Shown: positions 47,058 through 56,714, numbered from the stretch's first letter. The stretch is DNA of 64,000 bases from Alkalispirillum mobile (GCF_003664325.1 NZ_RCDA01000004.1:1-64000), one strand, 5' to 3'. Translations and numbers: made by a program. Notes: generated from the sequence alone by a model not told the origin.

Positions 47058-48596
47058 TCAGCTCGCGTACTGCTCGCGCAGCACGTTCTTCTGCACCTTG
47101 CCCATGGTGTTGCGGGGCAGCTCGTCGACGAAGAAGACGGCCTTCGGGACCTTGTAGCCGGCCAGTTCGCCCTTCAGCTGGCCGATCACCTTGCTCTCGT
47201 CCAGCTTGTCGCCGCTCTGCTCCGGCACCACCACCGCGGCCACCTGCTCGCCGAAGTCCGGGTGGGGCAGGCCGATGACCGCCGATTCGCGCACCCCGTC
47301 CAGGGCGTCGATGAAGCCCTCCACCTCTTTCGGATAGACGTTGTACCCGCCGGTGATGACCAGGTCCTTCGCCCGGCCGACGATAGCGAAGTAACCGTCC
47401 TCGCTCACCATGCCCATGTCGCCGGTGATGAAGTAACCGTCGTCGGTGAACTCCTCCGCGGTCTTCTCCGGCAGGCGCCAGTACCCGGAGAACACGTTCG
47501 GGCCCTTCACCTGCAGGCTGCCCACCTCGCCGGCCGGCAGCTCGCGACCCTGCTCGTCCACCACGCGGGCATGCACCCCGGGCAGCGGGAAGCCGACGGT
47601 GCCGGGGCGGCGCTCGCCCTCCAGCGGGTTGGAGATGTTCATGCCGGTTTCGGTCATGCCGTAGCGTTCCAGGATGTGGTGCCCGGTGCGCTCGTGCCAC
47701 TGCTCGAAGGTCTCCTCCAGCAGCGGCGCGGACCCCGACACGAACAGCCGGATGTTGCTGCAGAGCTCCGGGGTCAGCTCGGGCTGTTGCAGCAGGCGGG
47801 TGTAGAAGGTGGGCACGCCCATCAGCACGGTGGCCTGCGGGATCAGCTTGATCACCTGGTCGGCATCGAACTTGGGCAGGAAGTAGATCTTGGAGGCACC
47901 GAGCATGGCGCAGTGGATGGCCACGAACAGCCCGTGCACGTGGAAGATCGGCAGGGCGTGGATCAGCACATCGTCATCCCGCCAGCCCCAGGCCGACTCC
48001 AGCGCCAGTGCATTGGACCCCAGGTTGCCGTGGGAGAGCATCGCCCCCTTGGGCCGGCCGGTGGTGCCGGACGTGTAGAGGATACAGGCCAGGTCATCGC
48101 GCTTCACCGGGTGCGGCGCCAGCGGCTCCGGGGCCTGTTCGGCCAGCGCTCGGGTCAGGCTGCCGCCGCCCTGGGCGTCCAGCGTCTCGACGCGGATCCC
48201 GCCCTGGGCCTCCGCCAGCCCGCGCATGGTCTCCTCGCCCGCAGGCCGCACCACCACCAGGGCCGGTTCCGCATCGTGGAGGAAGTACTCCAGCTCCGCG
48301 CGCATGTAGGCGGTGTTCAAGGGCAGAAAGACCGCGCCCGCGCGCAGGCAGGCGAGGTAAAGGGAGATGGCCTCCGGGCTCTTTTCCACCTGCACGGCCA
48401 CCCGGTCACCGGGCTGCACGCCCAGCTGGGCCAGCAGGCCGGCCAGGCGGGCCGCGTGTTCGTGGACCTGGCCGTAGGTCCAGCTCTGGCCTCCGGGCAC
48501 TTCCATGCAGACCTGGTCCTCACGGCCCTGACAGCGTTCATGCAGCAGGTTGTAGAGGCTCTCCGGTCCTTGCGCGAGGGGTTTAGGGGCGTTCAT
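47058..48596 (-). CDS. matB: Malonyl-CoA synthetase (acyl-AMP ligase family)
   Basis: The 512-residue adenylate-forming enzyme has the AMP-binding P-loop LYTSGTTGRPKGAMLSHGN, the ERYGMTETGMNISNP motif, the hinge region TGDMGMVSEDGYFAIVGRAKDLVITGGYNVYP and the C-terminal catalytic lysine in LPRNTMGKVQKN. This matches MatB, which makes malonyl-CoA from malonate, ATP and CoA. Malonyl-CoA decarboxylase and a TRAP transporter are encoded divergently, supporting that substrate. Its promoter (TTGTAG-N16-TATAAT, minus strand) overlaps a palindromic operator. Confidence 0.92.
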   Translation of the reverse strand: MNAPKPLAQGPESLYNLLHERCQGREDQVCMEVPGGQSWTYGQVHEHAARLAGLLAQLGVQPGDRVAVQVEKSPEAISLYLACLRAGAVFLPLNTAYMRAELEYFLHDAEPALVVVRPAGEETMRGLAEAQGGIRVETLDAQGGGSLTRALAEQAPEPLAPHPVKRDDLACILYTSGTTGRPKGAMLSHGNLGSNALALESAWGWRDDDVLIHALPIFHVHGLFVAIHCAMLGASKIYFLPKFDADQVIKLIPQATVLMGVPTFYTRLLQQPELTPELCSNIRLFVSGSAPLLEETFEQWHERTGHHILERYGMTETGMNISNPLEGERRPGTVGFPLPGVHARVVDEQGRELPAGEVGSLQVKGPNVFSGYWRLPEKTAEEFTDDGYFITGDMGMVSEDGYFAIVGRAKDLVITGGYNVYPKEVEGFIDALDGVRESAVIGLPHPDFGEQVAAVVVPEQSGDKLDESKVIGQLKGELAGYKVPKAVFFVDELPRNTMGKVQKNVLREQYAS

Positions 48597-48697
48597 AGGC
48601 TTCCTCCATCAAAGTGTTCTGGTTGCGTCCCGGCTTCTTCTGGGTGGGCCCTGCGGAGCCTCTGGGACAGTTCGTCATCTTGCCCTTGACGTCTTGC

Positions 48698-48732
48698 ATT
48701 ATGAATTATACATTCGTAATTACAAGCTACAA
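48698..48732. promoter_or_regulatory. Palindromic operator with overlapping divergent promoters (matB/regulator)
   Basis: A 23-bp near-palindrome at 48698-48720 has arms ATTA-x-GAAT and ATTC-x-TAAT, a form typical for GntR/FCD repressors. Inside it on the minus strand is a perfect TATAAT (48705-48710) with TTGTAG (48727-48732) 16 bases upstream: the likely matB promoter. On the plus strand TTGACG (48686-48691) with TACATT (48709-48714, 17-base spacing) may drive the regulator gene. A repressor bound here would block both. Sequence elements are direct; binding protein is inferred. Confidence 0.75.
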
Positions 48733-48772
48733 GCATCATCCCCGGAGAGGGTCTGCAGGAGGAGCAGAAACG

Positions 48773-49432
48773 ATGGTGGGTTCACTGAAATCGCCAGCGC
48801 TATACAGCCAGGTTGCTGATCTGGTGAGGAAAAGGATCTTTCAGCAGGAGCTGCGTCCGGGCGACCGGATCGACGAGGTTGTGCTGGCCGAAGAACTGGG
48901 CGTCAGCCGTACCCCGGTGCGCGAGGCGCTGAAGATCCTCGACGCCGACGGGCTGGTGACCCTGGAGCCGCGGCGCGGCTGCCGCGTGCGCGTGCTGGAC
49001 CATAAGGACCTGGAGCAGCTCTTCCCGGTGATGGCCGTGCTCGAGGGGCTGATCGCCGGCGAGGCGGTGAAGCGCACCGACGAGCGCGAGCTGCAGAACC
49101 TGGAGCGTATCCACCAGAACCTGGAGGATGCCGCGGCGGACGGGGACATCGACCGTTACTACGAGCACAACTACGAGTTCCACACCCGCCTGCAGGAGGT
49201 CTGTGGCAATCCCTATCTCCAGCGCGTGGCAGCGGACCTGCGCCGCATTCTTATCCTCGCCCGGCACCGGCAGCTGAAGGCACCCGGACGGCTGCAGGAC
49301 TCCCTGCAGGAGCATCGCGACCTGATGGAAGCCTTCCGCAAGGGCGATGCAGAGGCCGCCGATGCGCAGATGAAGCACCACCTGCTCGAACAGGGCAAGA
49401 CCCTGATGGATAAGGAGGCCGTGCGGCACTGA
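48773..49432 (+). CDS. matR: GntR/FCD-family regulator of malonate genes
   Basis: The protein has 219 residues from ATG 48773 (AGGAGGAG upstream). The N-terminal winged helix contains LRPGDRIDEVVLAEELGVSR and TPVREALKILDADGLV. The C-terminal FCD domain has HNYEFHTRLQEVCGNPYLQR and HRDLMEAFRKGDAEAADAQMKHHL with the metal/ligand histidines. Such regulators respond to carboxylates. Divergent from matB and upstream of the TRAP-mcd genes, it is likely the malonate sensor (MatR role). Confidence 0.88.
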   Translation: MVGSLKSPALYSQVADLVRKRIFQQELRPGDRIDEVVLAEELGVSRTPVREALKILDADGLVTLEPRRGCRVRVLDHKDLEQLFPVMAVLEGLIAGEAVKRTDERELQNLERIHQNLEDAAADGDIDRYYEHNYEFHTRLQEVCGNPYLQRVAADLRRILILARHRQLKAPGRLQDSLQEHRDLMEAFRKGDAEAADAQMKHHLLEQGKTLMDKEAVRH

Positions 49433-49631
49433 ACCGCACACCCTTTTGCAAGCGTCACCCGATTTTCAGGCGTGGCTGCGCCGCAACCTGAAAGAAAAAG
49501 GCCCGAAAGAAGGCCGCGTAGTACCTAGGCAGTAAAAAAAGGCAGTACCAAGAAACCGTCGCCGCTGGGCAACCAGATCAAAACTCAGCCCACGGCCGGT
49601 TAATCGAGAGGAAGACCAGGAGGAAGTACCG
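49433..49631 (+). terminator. Regulator-dctP intergenic region with a hairpin
   Basis: TTTCAGG (49464-49470) and CCTGAAA (49487-49493) form a 7-bp stem, followed by GAAAAAGG and a poly-A stretch rather than T residues. A short direct repeat of GGCAGTA flanks an A-run near 49530-49547. These 199 bases probably hold the end of the regulator transcript and the dctP promoter; no convincing promoter hexamers were found. Confidence 0.35.
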
Positions 49632-50660
49632 ATGTCTCAGAAAAAGACCTACCGCCCGCGTTGGGCTTTCGCTGTTGCCGTCACCATGTGTGCCATGGCC
49701 ACTGCCATGATTTACCCCATGAGCGCCCAGGCGCAGATGCGGCTGGATGCCTCGCACCAGTGGCCGGGTGGCCAGGGTGACGTCCGCGACGAAATGGTGC
49801 AGATCATCGCCAACCGGGCGGAAGAGGCCGACGTGGGCCTGCAGGTTCGCGTCTACCCGGGCGCCTCCCTGTACCAGCCGCGTGAGCAGTGGCCGGCCCT
49901 GTCCCGTGGCCGCCTGGCCCTCACCGCGCTGCCGCTGGCCTACGTGGGTGGCCGGGTGCCCGAGGTTAACCTCACTCTGATGCCTGGCCTGGTGCGTAAC
50001 CACGACCACGCCCAGCGCATCAACGAGTCCCCCTTCATGGAGCGGCTGGAAGAGATCATGGCCGAGCACAACGTGAAGGTGCTCGCCCACACCTGGCTGG
50101 CCGGTGGTTTCGGCTCCACCGAGAAGTGCATCGTGCATCCGGATGACGCCGACGGCATCAACATCCGCGCGGCCGGTGCTGCCTTCGAGGAGATGCTCGC
50201 CGAGGCCGGTGCCTCCATTGCCTCCATGCCCAGCTCCGACATCTACACCGGCCTGCAGACCGGCGTGCTGGATTCCGCCAACACCAGCTCCGCCAGCTTT
50301 GTGTCCTTCCGGCTGTACGAGCAGCTTGAGTGCGTGACCCCCCCGGGTGACTACGCCCTCTGGTTCATGTACCAGCCCATCCTGGTCTCCACCCGCATCT
50401 GGGACCGCCTCAGCGAGGAGCAGCAGGCCGTGCTGATCGAGGCGGGCAAGGAGGCCGAGGAGTTCGCCTACGAGGCCGCCATCGAGGCCGACGAGCGCTT
50501 CGCCGAGGTCTACGAGGAGCACGGCCGTGAGGTCGCCTACATGACCGAGGAGGACTTCGAGGCCTGGCGCGAGATCGCCGAGCGCAGCGCCTACGCCAAC
50601 TTCGTCAATGAAGTCGAAGGCGGTCAGGAACTGCTCGACATGGCCCTCGAGGTCGAGTAA
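49632..50660 (+). CDS. dctP: TRAP transporter substrate-binding protein (DctP family)
   Basis: The 342-residue protein has a signal peptide (hydrophobic AFAVAVTMCAMATAMIYPMS, cleavage likely after AQA near residue 35). The mature domain shows ASHQWPGGQGDVRDEMVQII and the conserved arginine region GINIRAAGAAFEEMLAEAGA, where the arginine binds a carboxylate. AGGAGGA precedes the ATG. Its context with matB and mcd predicts malonate (or another short dicarboxylate) as ligand. First gene of dctP-dctQ-dctM-mcd. Confidence 0.9.
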   Translation: MSQKKTYRPRWAFAVAVTMCAMATAMIYPMSAQAQMRLDASHQWPGGQGDVRDEMVQIIANRAEEADVGLQVRVYPGASLYQPREQWPALSRGRLALTALPLAYVGGRVPEVNLTLMPGLVRNHDHAQRINESPFMERLEEIMAEHNVKVLAHTWLAGGFGSTEKCIVHPDDADGINIRAAGAAFEEMLAEAGASIASMPSSDIYTGLQTGVLDSANTSSASFVSFRLYEQLECVTPPGDYALWFMYQPILVSTRIWDRLSEEQQAVLIEAGKEAEEFAYEAAIEADERFAEVYEEHGREVAYMTEEDFEAWREIAERSAYANFVNEVEGGQELLDMALEVE

Positions 50661-50778
50661 CGCCGCTCTCTCCCTGATGTCCCTGCCGGGCCCGTGCGGC
50701 CCGGCAGGGTCCACCGCACGAGAAGCATAATCCACGGGGTCGTTGCGACGACGGCACCCGCTATCGGGAGTGAGAAAC

Positions 50779-51405
50779 ATGCTTTGGTTTATTCGCGGGG
50801 TTACTGCGCTCTCCCGGGCCGCGGCCACGGTAGCCTCAATCATGATCGTCGTCGCGGCCCTGGTTGTGTGTCAGATGGTGTTCATGCGCTACGTGATGGG
50901 CACCTCGACCATCTGGCAGACCGAGTTCGTTACCTTCATGCTGCTCGGTGCCACCCTGCTGGCAAGCCCCTACGTGCTGCACGAGCGCGGCCACGTCAAC
51001 GTGGACCTGCTGCCGATGCTGCTCGGTCCCAGGGGCAAGCTCGCGCTGGCGCTGATCGGCAACTTCATCGCGTTCGCCTTTATCGTCATCGTGGCCTACA
51101 CCGGCTTCATGCTCTGGCTCGAGTACTTCGAGACCGGCTGGCGCTCGGAATCGGTCTGGCGCCCGCGGCTGTGGATCCCGATGACCTTCCTGCCCCTGGG
51201 CATGATCCTGCTCGCCCTGCAATACATCGCGCAGACCGCGGCCATCGTCATGGGCGTGGAGGAGCCCTTCACGCTTGAGGCCGAGCAGATCCTTAAGGAG
51301 GAGTCGGAGTCGCAGGGTGGCGCCGCCCAAAATGCCGACAAAGGTCACCCGGCAGTGGCGCAGGCCCGGCATGTGGTTGACGCCCATGGGGGGAGCGGAA
51401 AATGA
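50779..51405 (+). CDS. dctQ: TRAP transporter small membrane subunit
   Basis: The protein has 208 residues from ATG 50779 (GGGAGTG upstream). Four hydrophobic helices are visible (about 12-35, 45-70, 85-110 and 135-160), with FMRYVMGTSTIWQTEFVTFMLLGATLL typical of DctQ. A charged cytoplasmic tail of about 45 residues is longer than usual. The stop overlaps dctM as ATGA. It forms the permease complex with DctM. Confidence 0.88.
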   Translation: MLWFIRGVTALSRAAATVASIMIVVAALVVCQMVFMRYVMGTSTIWQTEFVTFMLLGATLLASPYVLHERGHVNVDLLPMLLGPRGKLALALIGNFIAFAFIVIVAYTGFMLWLEYFETGWRSESVWRPRLWIPMTFLPLGMILLALQYIAQTAAIVMGVEEPFTLEAEQILKEESESQGGAAQNADKGHPAVAQARHVVDAHGGSGK

Positions 51406-52718
51406 ATGAATTTGTACTTGCATTGGTCATTTTGGCCGTTTTGATGGTCATTCTGCTGCTGGGGACCCCCGTGGCCTTCGCCCTGGGCGCCACTGCAGTC
51501 CTCTTCCTCTTCCTGTTCGAGGGCATCTTCGCCCTGGAGATGGTGGGGGAGATGCTCTACGCATCGATGAACAAGTTCACGCTGCTCTCCATCCCCATGT
51601 TCATACTGATGGGGGCGGCGATCGCCTCGTCGCGGGCCGGTGCCGACCTCTATGAGGCGCTGCATCGCTGGCTGTACAAGGTGCCCGGCGGGCTGCTCGT
51701 CTCCAACATCGGTGCCTGCGGTCTGTTCTCTGCGCTGAACGGCTCGTCTCCGGCCACCTGTGCCGGTATCGGCAAGATGGGCATTCCGGAGCTGCGCCGG
51801 CGCGGCTACCCGGAGGGCCTGACCTGCGGGGCCATCGGTGCCGGGTCCACCCTGGGCATCCTGATTCCGCCCAGCGTGACCATGATCATCTACGGGGTCA
51901 GCACCGAGCTGTCCATCGGCCGGCTCTTTCTGGCCGGCGTGTTCCCGGGCCTGCTGCTCATCTTCATGTTCTCCTGCTGGGCGGTGTTCATGGCCTGGCG
52001 TGATGGCGCGCTGCGGAGCATGGATTCCGGGACGCATTACAGCTGGGCCGAGCGCTTTTCGATGGTGCCCAAGCTGCTGCCCTTCTTCGCGGTCATCGTC
52101 TTCATCATGTGGGCGCTGTACGGCGGGGTGGCGACACCGTCCGAGGCGGCCGGCGTGGGTGCGGTCTTCTGTGTACTGCTGGTGATCGCCATCTACAGGG
52201 TGTGGCAGCCCCAGGCCCTGTGGCGCATCCTGCGCACCACCACCAAAGAGTCGGTGATGATCATGATGATCATCGGCTGCGCGGGGCTGTTCGGCTTCAT
52301 GCTCTCCCAGCTTTACGTCACTCAGGCGATCGCCACGTCGGTGGGGGCCCTGGACGTGAACCCCTGGGTGCTGATGGGTCTGATCAACGTCTTCCTGCTG
52401 ATCGCCGGCCTGTTCCTGCCGCCGGTGGCCGTCATCCCGATGACCGCGCCCATCCTGCTGCCTATCGTGGTGGAGGCGGGCTTCGACCCGATCTGGTTCG
52501 GCGTCATCATGACCATCAACCTGGAGATAGGGCTCATCACACCACCGGTGGGGCTGAATCTCTATGTGCTCAAGGGTATCGCACCGGATGTGAAGCTCTC
52601 CAAGATCCTTTGGGGCTCCCTGCCCTTCATGCTGCTGATGCTGCTGTCCATCGTCATCCTCTGCTTCTTCCCGTGGATCGCCACGGGCCTGCCTGACATG
52701 CTGATGGGGCCGATGTGA
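51402..52718 (+). CDS. dctM: TRAP transporter large membrane subunit
   Basis: The 438-residue protein has about twelve helices and DctM signatures such as LLSIPMFILMGAAIASSRAG, NIGACGLFSALNGSSPATCAGIG and LGILIPPSVTMIIYGV, with GLITPPVGLNLYVLKGI near the C-terminus. It is the sodium-coupled transport channel; sodium coupling suits a saline, alkaline habitat but is family knowledge only. It overlaps dctQ (ATGA) and mcd (TGATG). Confidence 0.94.
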   Translation: MNEFVLALVILAVLMVILLLGTPVAFALGATAVLFLFLFEGIFALEMVGEMLYASMNKFTLLSIPMFILMGAAIASSRAGADLYEALHRWLYKVPGGLLVSNIGACGLFSALNGSSPATCAGIGKMGIPELRRRGYPEGLTCGAIGAGSTLGILIPPSVTMIIYGVSTELSIGRLFLAGVFPGLLLIFMFSCWAVFMAWRDGALRSMDSGTHYSWAERFSMVPKLLPFFAVIVFIMWALYGGVATPSEAAGVGAVFCVLLVIAIYRVWQPQALWRILRTTTKESVMIMMIIGCAGLFGFMLSQLYVTQAIATSVGALDVNPWVLMGLINVFLLIAGLFLPPVAVIPMTAPILLPIVVEAGFDPIWFGVIMTINLEIGLITPPVGLNLYVLKGIAPDVKLSKILWGSLPFMLLMLLSIVILCFFPWIATGLPDMLMGPM

Positions 52719-54145
52719 TGAGAAACCGTTGGTGGAATCGCCTGGTAGACCAGGTGGCGGACCGGGGGTTGGGCCTGTCACGGCCCAACCAGAACCCGGA
52801 TGTCATGAAACGCCTGGAGGAGAACTGCCGCGCGCTGCTGACCAGCCGCGGCGAGGCCTCCGGGGTGGCGCTGGCCCGCGAGGTGGTCCGCGCGGTGGAT
52901 GGACTGGACGAGGCGGGCAAGACCCGCTTCCTCCAGCTCCTGGCCGAGCGCTTCGGCCCGGACCGGGACACCGTGCTGGCCGCGGCCGAGCGCTTTCGCG
53001 AGAGCGATGAGACGGCGGACCTGCAGGAGCTGTTGCGGGTGGTGGAGCCGCCGCGACAGGAGGTGTTCCGGCGCCTGAACGGGGCGCCGGACGGCACCCG
53101 GGTGCTGGTGCGGCTGCGCGAGACCCTGCTGCGCCAGCTCAAGGCCCACCCGGAACTGAAGCCGGTGAACAGCGACCTGCAGCACCTGCTGAAGTCGTGG
53201 TTCAACCCCGGCTTTCTGCAGTTGCAGCGCATCAGCTGGGATCGCAGCCCGGCCCGCCTCATGGAGAAGCTGATCCAGTACGAGTCGGTGCACGCCATCC
53301 AGAGCTGGGACGATCTGCGGCGGCGGCTGGCGTCGGACCGGCGTTGTTTCGGCTTCTTCCACCCGGCCTTGCCGGACGAGCCGCTGATCTTCGTGGAGGT
53401 GGCCCTGGTCCAGGGGCTGGCCACCCACACCGCGCCGTTGCTCGATCCGGAGTCGCCCGTCGGCAACAACGACGAGGCGGATACCGCGATCTTCTTCTCC
53501 ATCAGTAACTGCCAGGTGGGGCTGCGCGGCGTTTCCTTCGGCAACTTCCTGCTCAAGCAGGTGATGGGCGAACTGATCAGCGAGTTCCCCCATGTGGAGC
53601 GCTACGCGACGCTTTCGCCGGTACCCGGGTTCTCGCGCGCCCTGCGGATGGAGGGTGACTACGCGGATGGGTTCACCCGCGACCGCATCGCCGCGTTGAT
53701 CCAGGACGACGCCGAGGCGCTGACCGTGGCGGCGGGTGTGTCGGACCCGGTGGATGCACTCCACCAGTTGCTGGAAGCGCCGCTGAGCCATCAGGAAGTG
53801 CTGGCGGAACCCATGTCCCGTCTGCTGCTCGCCTACCTCACACGGGTGCGCCGCCACGATACCGTGGCCGATGCGGTGGCCCGGTTCCACCTCAGCAACG
53901 GCGCGCGCCTGGAGCAGATCGACCCCTTCGCCGACCATTCACAGACGCGCATGGACGCCTCCTACGGGATGATGGTCAATTACCGGTATATCGCGGAGGC
54001 CGTGGAGGAAAACCACGAGCGGTTCGTGAAGACCGGCGAGGTGGTGCTGTCGCGCAACCTGCAGAAGCAGCAGAAGCGCATCAATGCCGCCTGGGACGGC
54101 AATGCCACCAAGACCGGCGCTTCGCGCTCCAGAACCACCGGTTGA
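52718..54145 (+). CDS. mcd: Malonyl-CoA decarboxylase
   Basis: The protein has 475 residues from ATG 52718, coupled to dctM by a one-base overlap; a GTG directly before it is an alternative start. It has the MCD family layout: a helical N-terminal domain (about 1-190) and a GNAT-like catalytic domain with FFSISNCQVGLRGVSFGNFL and HVERYATLSPVPGFSRAL, followed by ADAVARFHLSNGARLEQIDP. It decarboxylates malonyl-CoA to acetyl-CoA and CO2. With MatB it makes acetyl-CoA from malonate. Confidence 0.94.
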   Translation: MRNRWWNRLVDQVADRGLGLSRPNQNPDVMKRLEENCRALLTSRGEASGVALAREVVRAVDGLDEAGKTRFLQLLAERFGPDRDTVLAAAERFRESDETADLQELLRVVEPPRQEVFRRLNGAPDGTRVLVRLRETLLRQLKAHPELKPVNSDLQHLLKSWFNPGFLQLQRISWDRSPARLMEKLIQYESVHAIQSWDDLRRRLASDRRCFGFFHPALPDEPLIFVEVALVQGLATHTAPLLDPESPVGNNDEADTAIFFSISNCQVGLRGVSFGNFLLKQVMGELISEFPHVERYATLSPVPGFSRALRMEGDYADGFTRDRIAALIQDDAEALTVAAGVSDPVDALHQLLEAPLSHQEVLAEPMSRLLLAYLTRVRRHDTVADAVARFHLSNGARLEQIDPFADHSQTRMDASYGMMVNYRYIAEAVEENHERFVKTGEVVLSRNLQKQQKRINAAWDGNATKTGASRSRTTG

Positions 54146-54251
54146 ACGGGGGCGGGTACGGCTCTATCGTTGCGGGTTCCCGAATAACCCCATAGGCTTT
54201 TCAGTTGGGTGCCGGTAACCTGTCCGGCCCAGCTGAACGCCTGACAACAAC

Positions 54252-56714
54252 ATGGAGTGGCCCGTGTCCCGATCGCTGCTGTTTTGCCGTCTGATCCCGT
54301 GGCCGCTGTTTTCTGGTCTGTTGCTCGCACTCTTGTTCGCATTCACCCCGGCGGTGGCCGGGGAGGGTGATGCGGACCCGGCGGACTCGCCCAGCAGCCG
54401 GCTGGCGGAAATCCTCGAGGACAACCAGGCACGCCAACGGCTCATCGACGAGCTGCGGGGCCTGGAGGCCGCGGAAACCGCGGAGCCGGCAGCGGAGGAG
54501 GCGCCGCCGGCGGGAAGCTCGTTGGTCCGGCACGTGGCGGAGTTGACCCAACAGTTCGCGCAGACGGTGGTGGACGAGACGCGGGCCGCCGCCTCGGCCC
54601 TCACCGGCGCCACCGACGATGGCCTGGGCGCGGTCTGGTTCAACCTGGCCGATGGCCTGGTTGAACTGCTTATCCTGATCGTGGCCACGGTCGCCGTCTT
54701 CTTCGTGTTTCGGCGGTTGGCCAAACCCCTGTTCGACGTGCTCAGCCGGTGGGCGGTGGCTACACCGCCCGCCCAGGCGCCCGAGTCCGGGGAAAAGCGC
54801 CGAGGCCGGTTCTCCGGCCGTCCGGTCGAGAACCTGCTGACCCTGGCCACAATGCTCCGCCGTGCGGTGGGCATCGTGGTGGCCGCCGTCATCGACCTGG
54901 TGGTGATCCTGCTGGCCTGGGTCACCGGCTACGCCCTGTCCCTGTTCGTCTTCGGGGACGCCGGGGCGATGGAGACCCGCCAGTCGCTCTTCCTCAACGC
55001 CTTCCTGATGGTTGAGGTGGCCAAGGCGGTCTTGCGGGTGGTGTTCGCCTCCCGCCACGAGGGCCTGCGGCTGCTGCCCATGGGCGAGGAGGACGCTGCC
55101 TACTGGAATGCCTGGATCGCCCGGCTGGTGGGCTTTGTCGGCTACGGCATGCTGCTGGTCGTCCCGATCCTGTCCGTCGCCGTCAGCGAGGGCTTCGGCC
55201 GCGCCCTGGCGCTGCTGATCATGCTGCTGGCCTTCATCCAGGCCCTGGTGATCATCCTGCAGAACCGCAAGCCGGTGCACGACAAGCTGCAGGCCCAGGC
55301 GCGCCAGGCGGGCCTGGGCTTTACCAAGGTGGTGCTCTCCATGCTGGCTGAGCTCTGGCACCTCATCGCCATCGCCTACGTCGGCGCGCTTGCCGTTGTT
55401 ACCATCACGCACCCGGAGGCGGCCCTGCCCTTCATGGCCCAGGCCACGGTGCAGACCCTGGTGGTGGTGGGTGTCGGTGTGCTGATCTCGCTGCTGCTGA
55501 CCCAGTTCATCAGCCGCGGCATCCGCGTGCCGGCGGAGACCCGCGAGCGTTTCCCGCTGCTGGAGGCGCGGCTGAACGCCTTCGTGCCCACGGCGCTGAA
55601 GATCATCCGGCTGGTGATCGTGCTGGCGGTGCTGGCGATGGTGCTGGACGCCTGGAGTATCTTCAACTTCACCGCCTGGGTGGTCTCCGACGCCGGTGCG
55701 GCCGTGATCCTGAAGGCGGTGACGGTGGCCATCATCCTGTCGGCCGCCGTGCTGATCTGGATCGCCATCGCCAGCTGGATCGAGCACCGGCTCAACCCCG
55801 AGACCGGTGTCGGCGAGCCGACCAGCCGCGAGCGCACCCTGCTGGCCATCTTCCGCAACGCCGTGCTGGTGGTGCTGGTGACGCTGACCCTGATGATCGT
55901 CCTGGCGGAGATCGGCATCAACATCGGCCCGCTCATCGCCGGTGCCGGTGTTATCGGTCTGGCGGTGGGCTTCGGTGCCCAGAAGCTGGTGCAGGACATC
56001 ATTACGGGGGTGTTCATCCAGCTGGAGAACGCCATCAACACCGACGATGTGGTCACCGCGGCCGGGATCACCGGCACGGTGGAGAAGCTGACTATCCGCT
56101 CGGTGGGCATCCGCGATCTGTCCGGCACCTTCCACATCGTGCCCTTCTCCTCGGTGGACAGCGTCTCCAATTACAACCGGGAGTACGCCTACCACGTGGG
56201 CGAGTACGGCATCGCCTACCGCGAGGACATCGACGAAACCATAGTGCGGCTGCGCGAGGCCTTCGCCGAGCTGTTGCAGGACGAGGAGCTGGCCCCCGCG
56301 ATCCTCAGCCCGGAGTTGGAGGTCTTCGGCGTGACCGCGCTGGCGGACAGCTCGGTGAACATCCGGGTGCGGATCAAGACTGTCGGCGGCATGCAGTGGG
56401 CCGTGGGCCGGGCCTACAACCGCCTGGTCAAGCGCCACCTGGATGCGGCCGGTATCGAGATCCCGTTCCCGCACCTCACCCTCTACTTTGGCAGCGACAA
56501 GGAGGGCGGTGCGCCGCCGGTCAACGCCAACGTGAAGGTGCTGGAGGGCGTGGCCGGGGCCGCGGGGCTGCAGGCGGCGAGTGGGTCGGAGCAGGCCGCC
56601 ATGCCCGGCCGGGGCACCGCTGCCCCTGGGCGGCACGAGGCACCGGATGTGGACCGGAAGGACGCCCGGCCCAACCCCAAGAAGTGGGAGGACTACGACG
56701 AGGAGGGGGACTGA
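54252..56714 (+). CDS. Mechanosensitive channel, MscS family (YbiO-like)
   Basis: The 820-residue protein has a signal peptide or first helix (LIPWPLFSGLLLALLFAFTP), a periplasmic N-terminal region with AEP-rich segments, and about ten further helices. The MscS pore and beta domain contains IGPLIAGAGVIGLAVGFGAQKLVQD and FIQLENAINTDDVVTAAGITGTVEKLTIRS. The tail from about 750 is hydrophilic and proline-rich. Large size and motif resemble YbiO of E. coli. It releases solutes on osmotic downshock. Confidence 0.92.
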   Translation: MEWPVSRSLLFCRLIPWPLFSGLLLALLFAFTPAVAGEGDADPADSPSSRLAEILEDNQARQRLIDELRGLEAAETAEPAAEEAPPAGSSLVRHVAELTQQFAQTVVDETRAAASALTGATDDGLGAVWFNLADGLVELLILIVATVAVFFVFRRLAKPLFDVLSRWAVATPPAQAPESGEKRRGRFSGRPVENLLTLATMLRRAVGIVVAAVIDLVVILLAWVTGYALSLFVFGDAGAMETRQSLFLNAFLMVEVAKAVLRVVFASRHEGLRLLPMGEEDAAYWNAWIARLVGFVGYGMLLVVPILSVAVSEGFGRALALLIMLLAFIQALVIILQNRKPVHDKLQAQARQAGLGFTKVVLSMLAELWHLIAIAYVGALAVVTITHPEAALPFMAQATVQTLVVVGVGVLISLLLTQFISRGIRVPAETRERFPLLEARLNAFVPTALKIIRLVIVLAVLAMVLDAWSIFNFTAWVVSDAGAAVILKAVTVAIILSAAVLIWIAIASWIEHRLNPETGVGEPTSRERTLLAIFRNAVLVVLVTLTLMIVLAEIGINIGPLIAGAGVIGLAVGFGAQKLVQDIITGVFIQLENAINTDDVVTAAGITGTVEKLTIRSVGIRDLSGTFHIVPFSSVDSVSNYNREYAYHVGEYGIAYREDIDETIVRLREAFAELLQDEELAPAILSPELEVFGVTALADSSVNIRVRIKTVGGMQWAVGRAYNRLVKRHLDAAGIEIPFPHLTLYFGSDKEGGAPPVNANVKVLEGVAGAAGLQAASGSEQAAMPGRGTAAPGRHEAPDVDRKDARPNPKKWEDYDEEGD

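Noticed and set aside
54201-56636. 811-codon minus-strand open frame
   Set aside because: Antisense of the MscS-family gene, rich in H/Q/D/G with no domain; the plus strand encodes clear membrane and MscS motifs.
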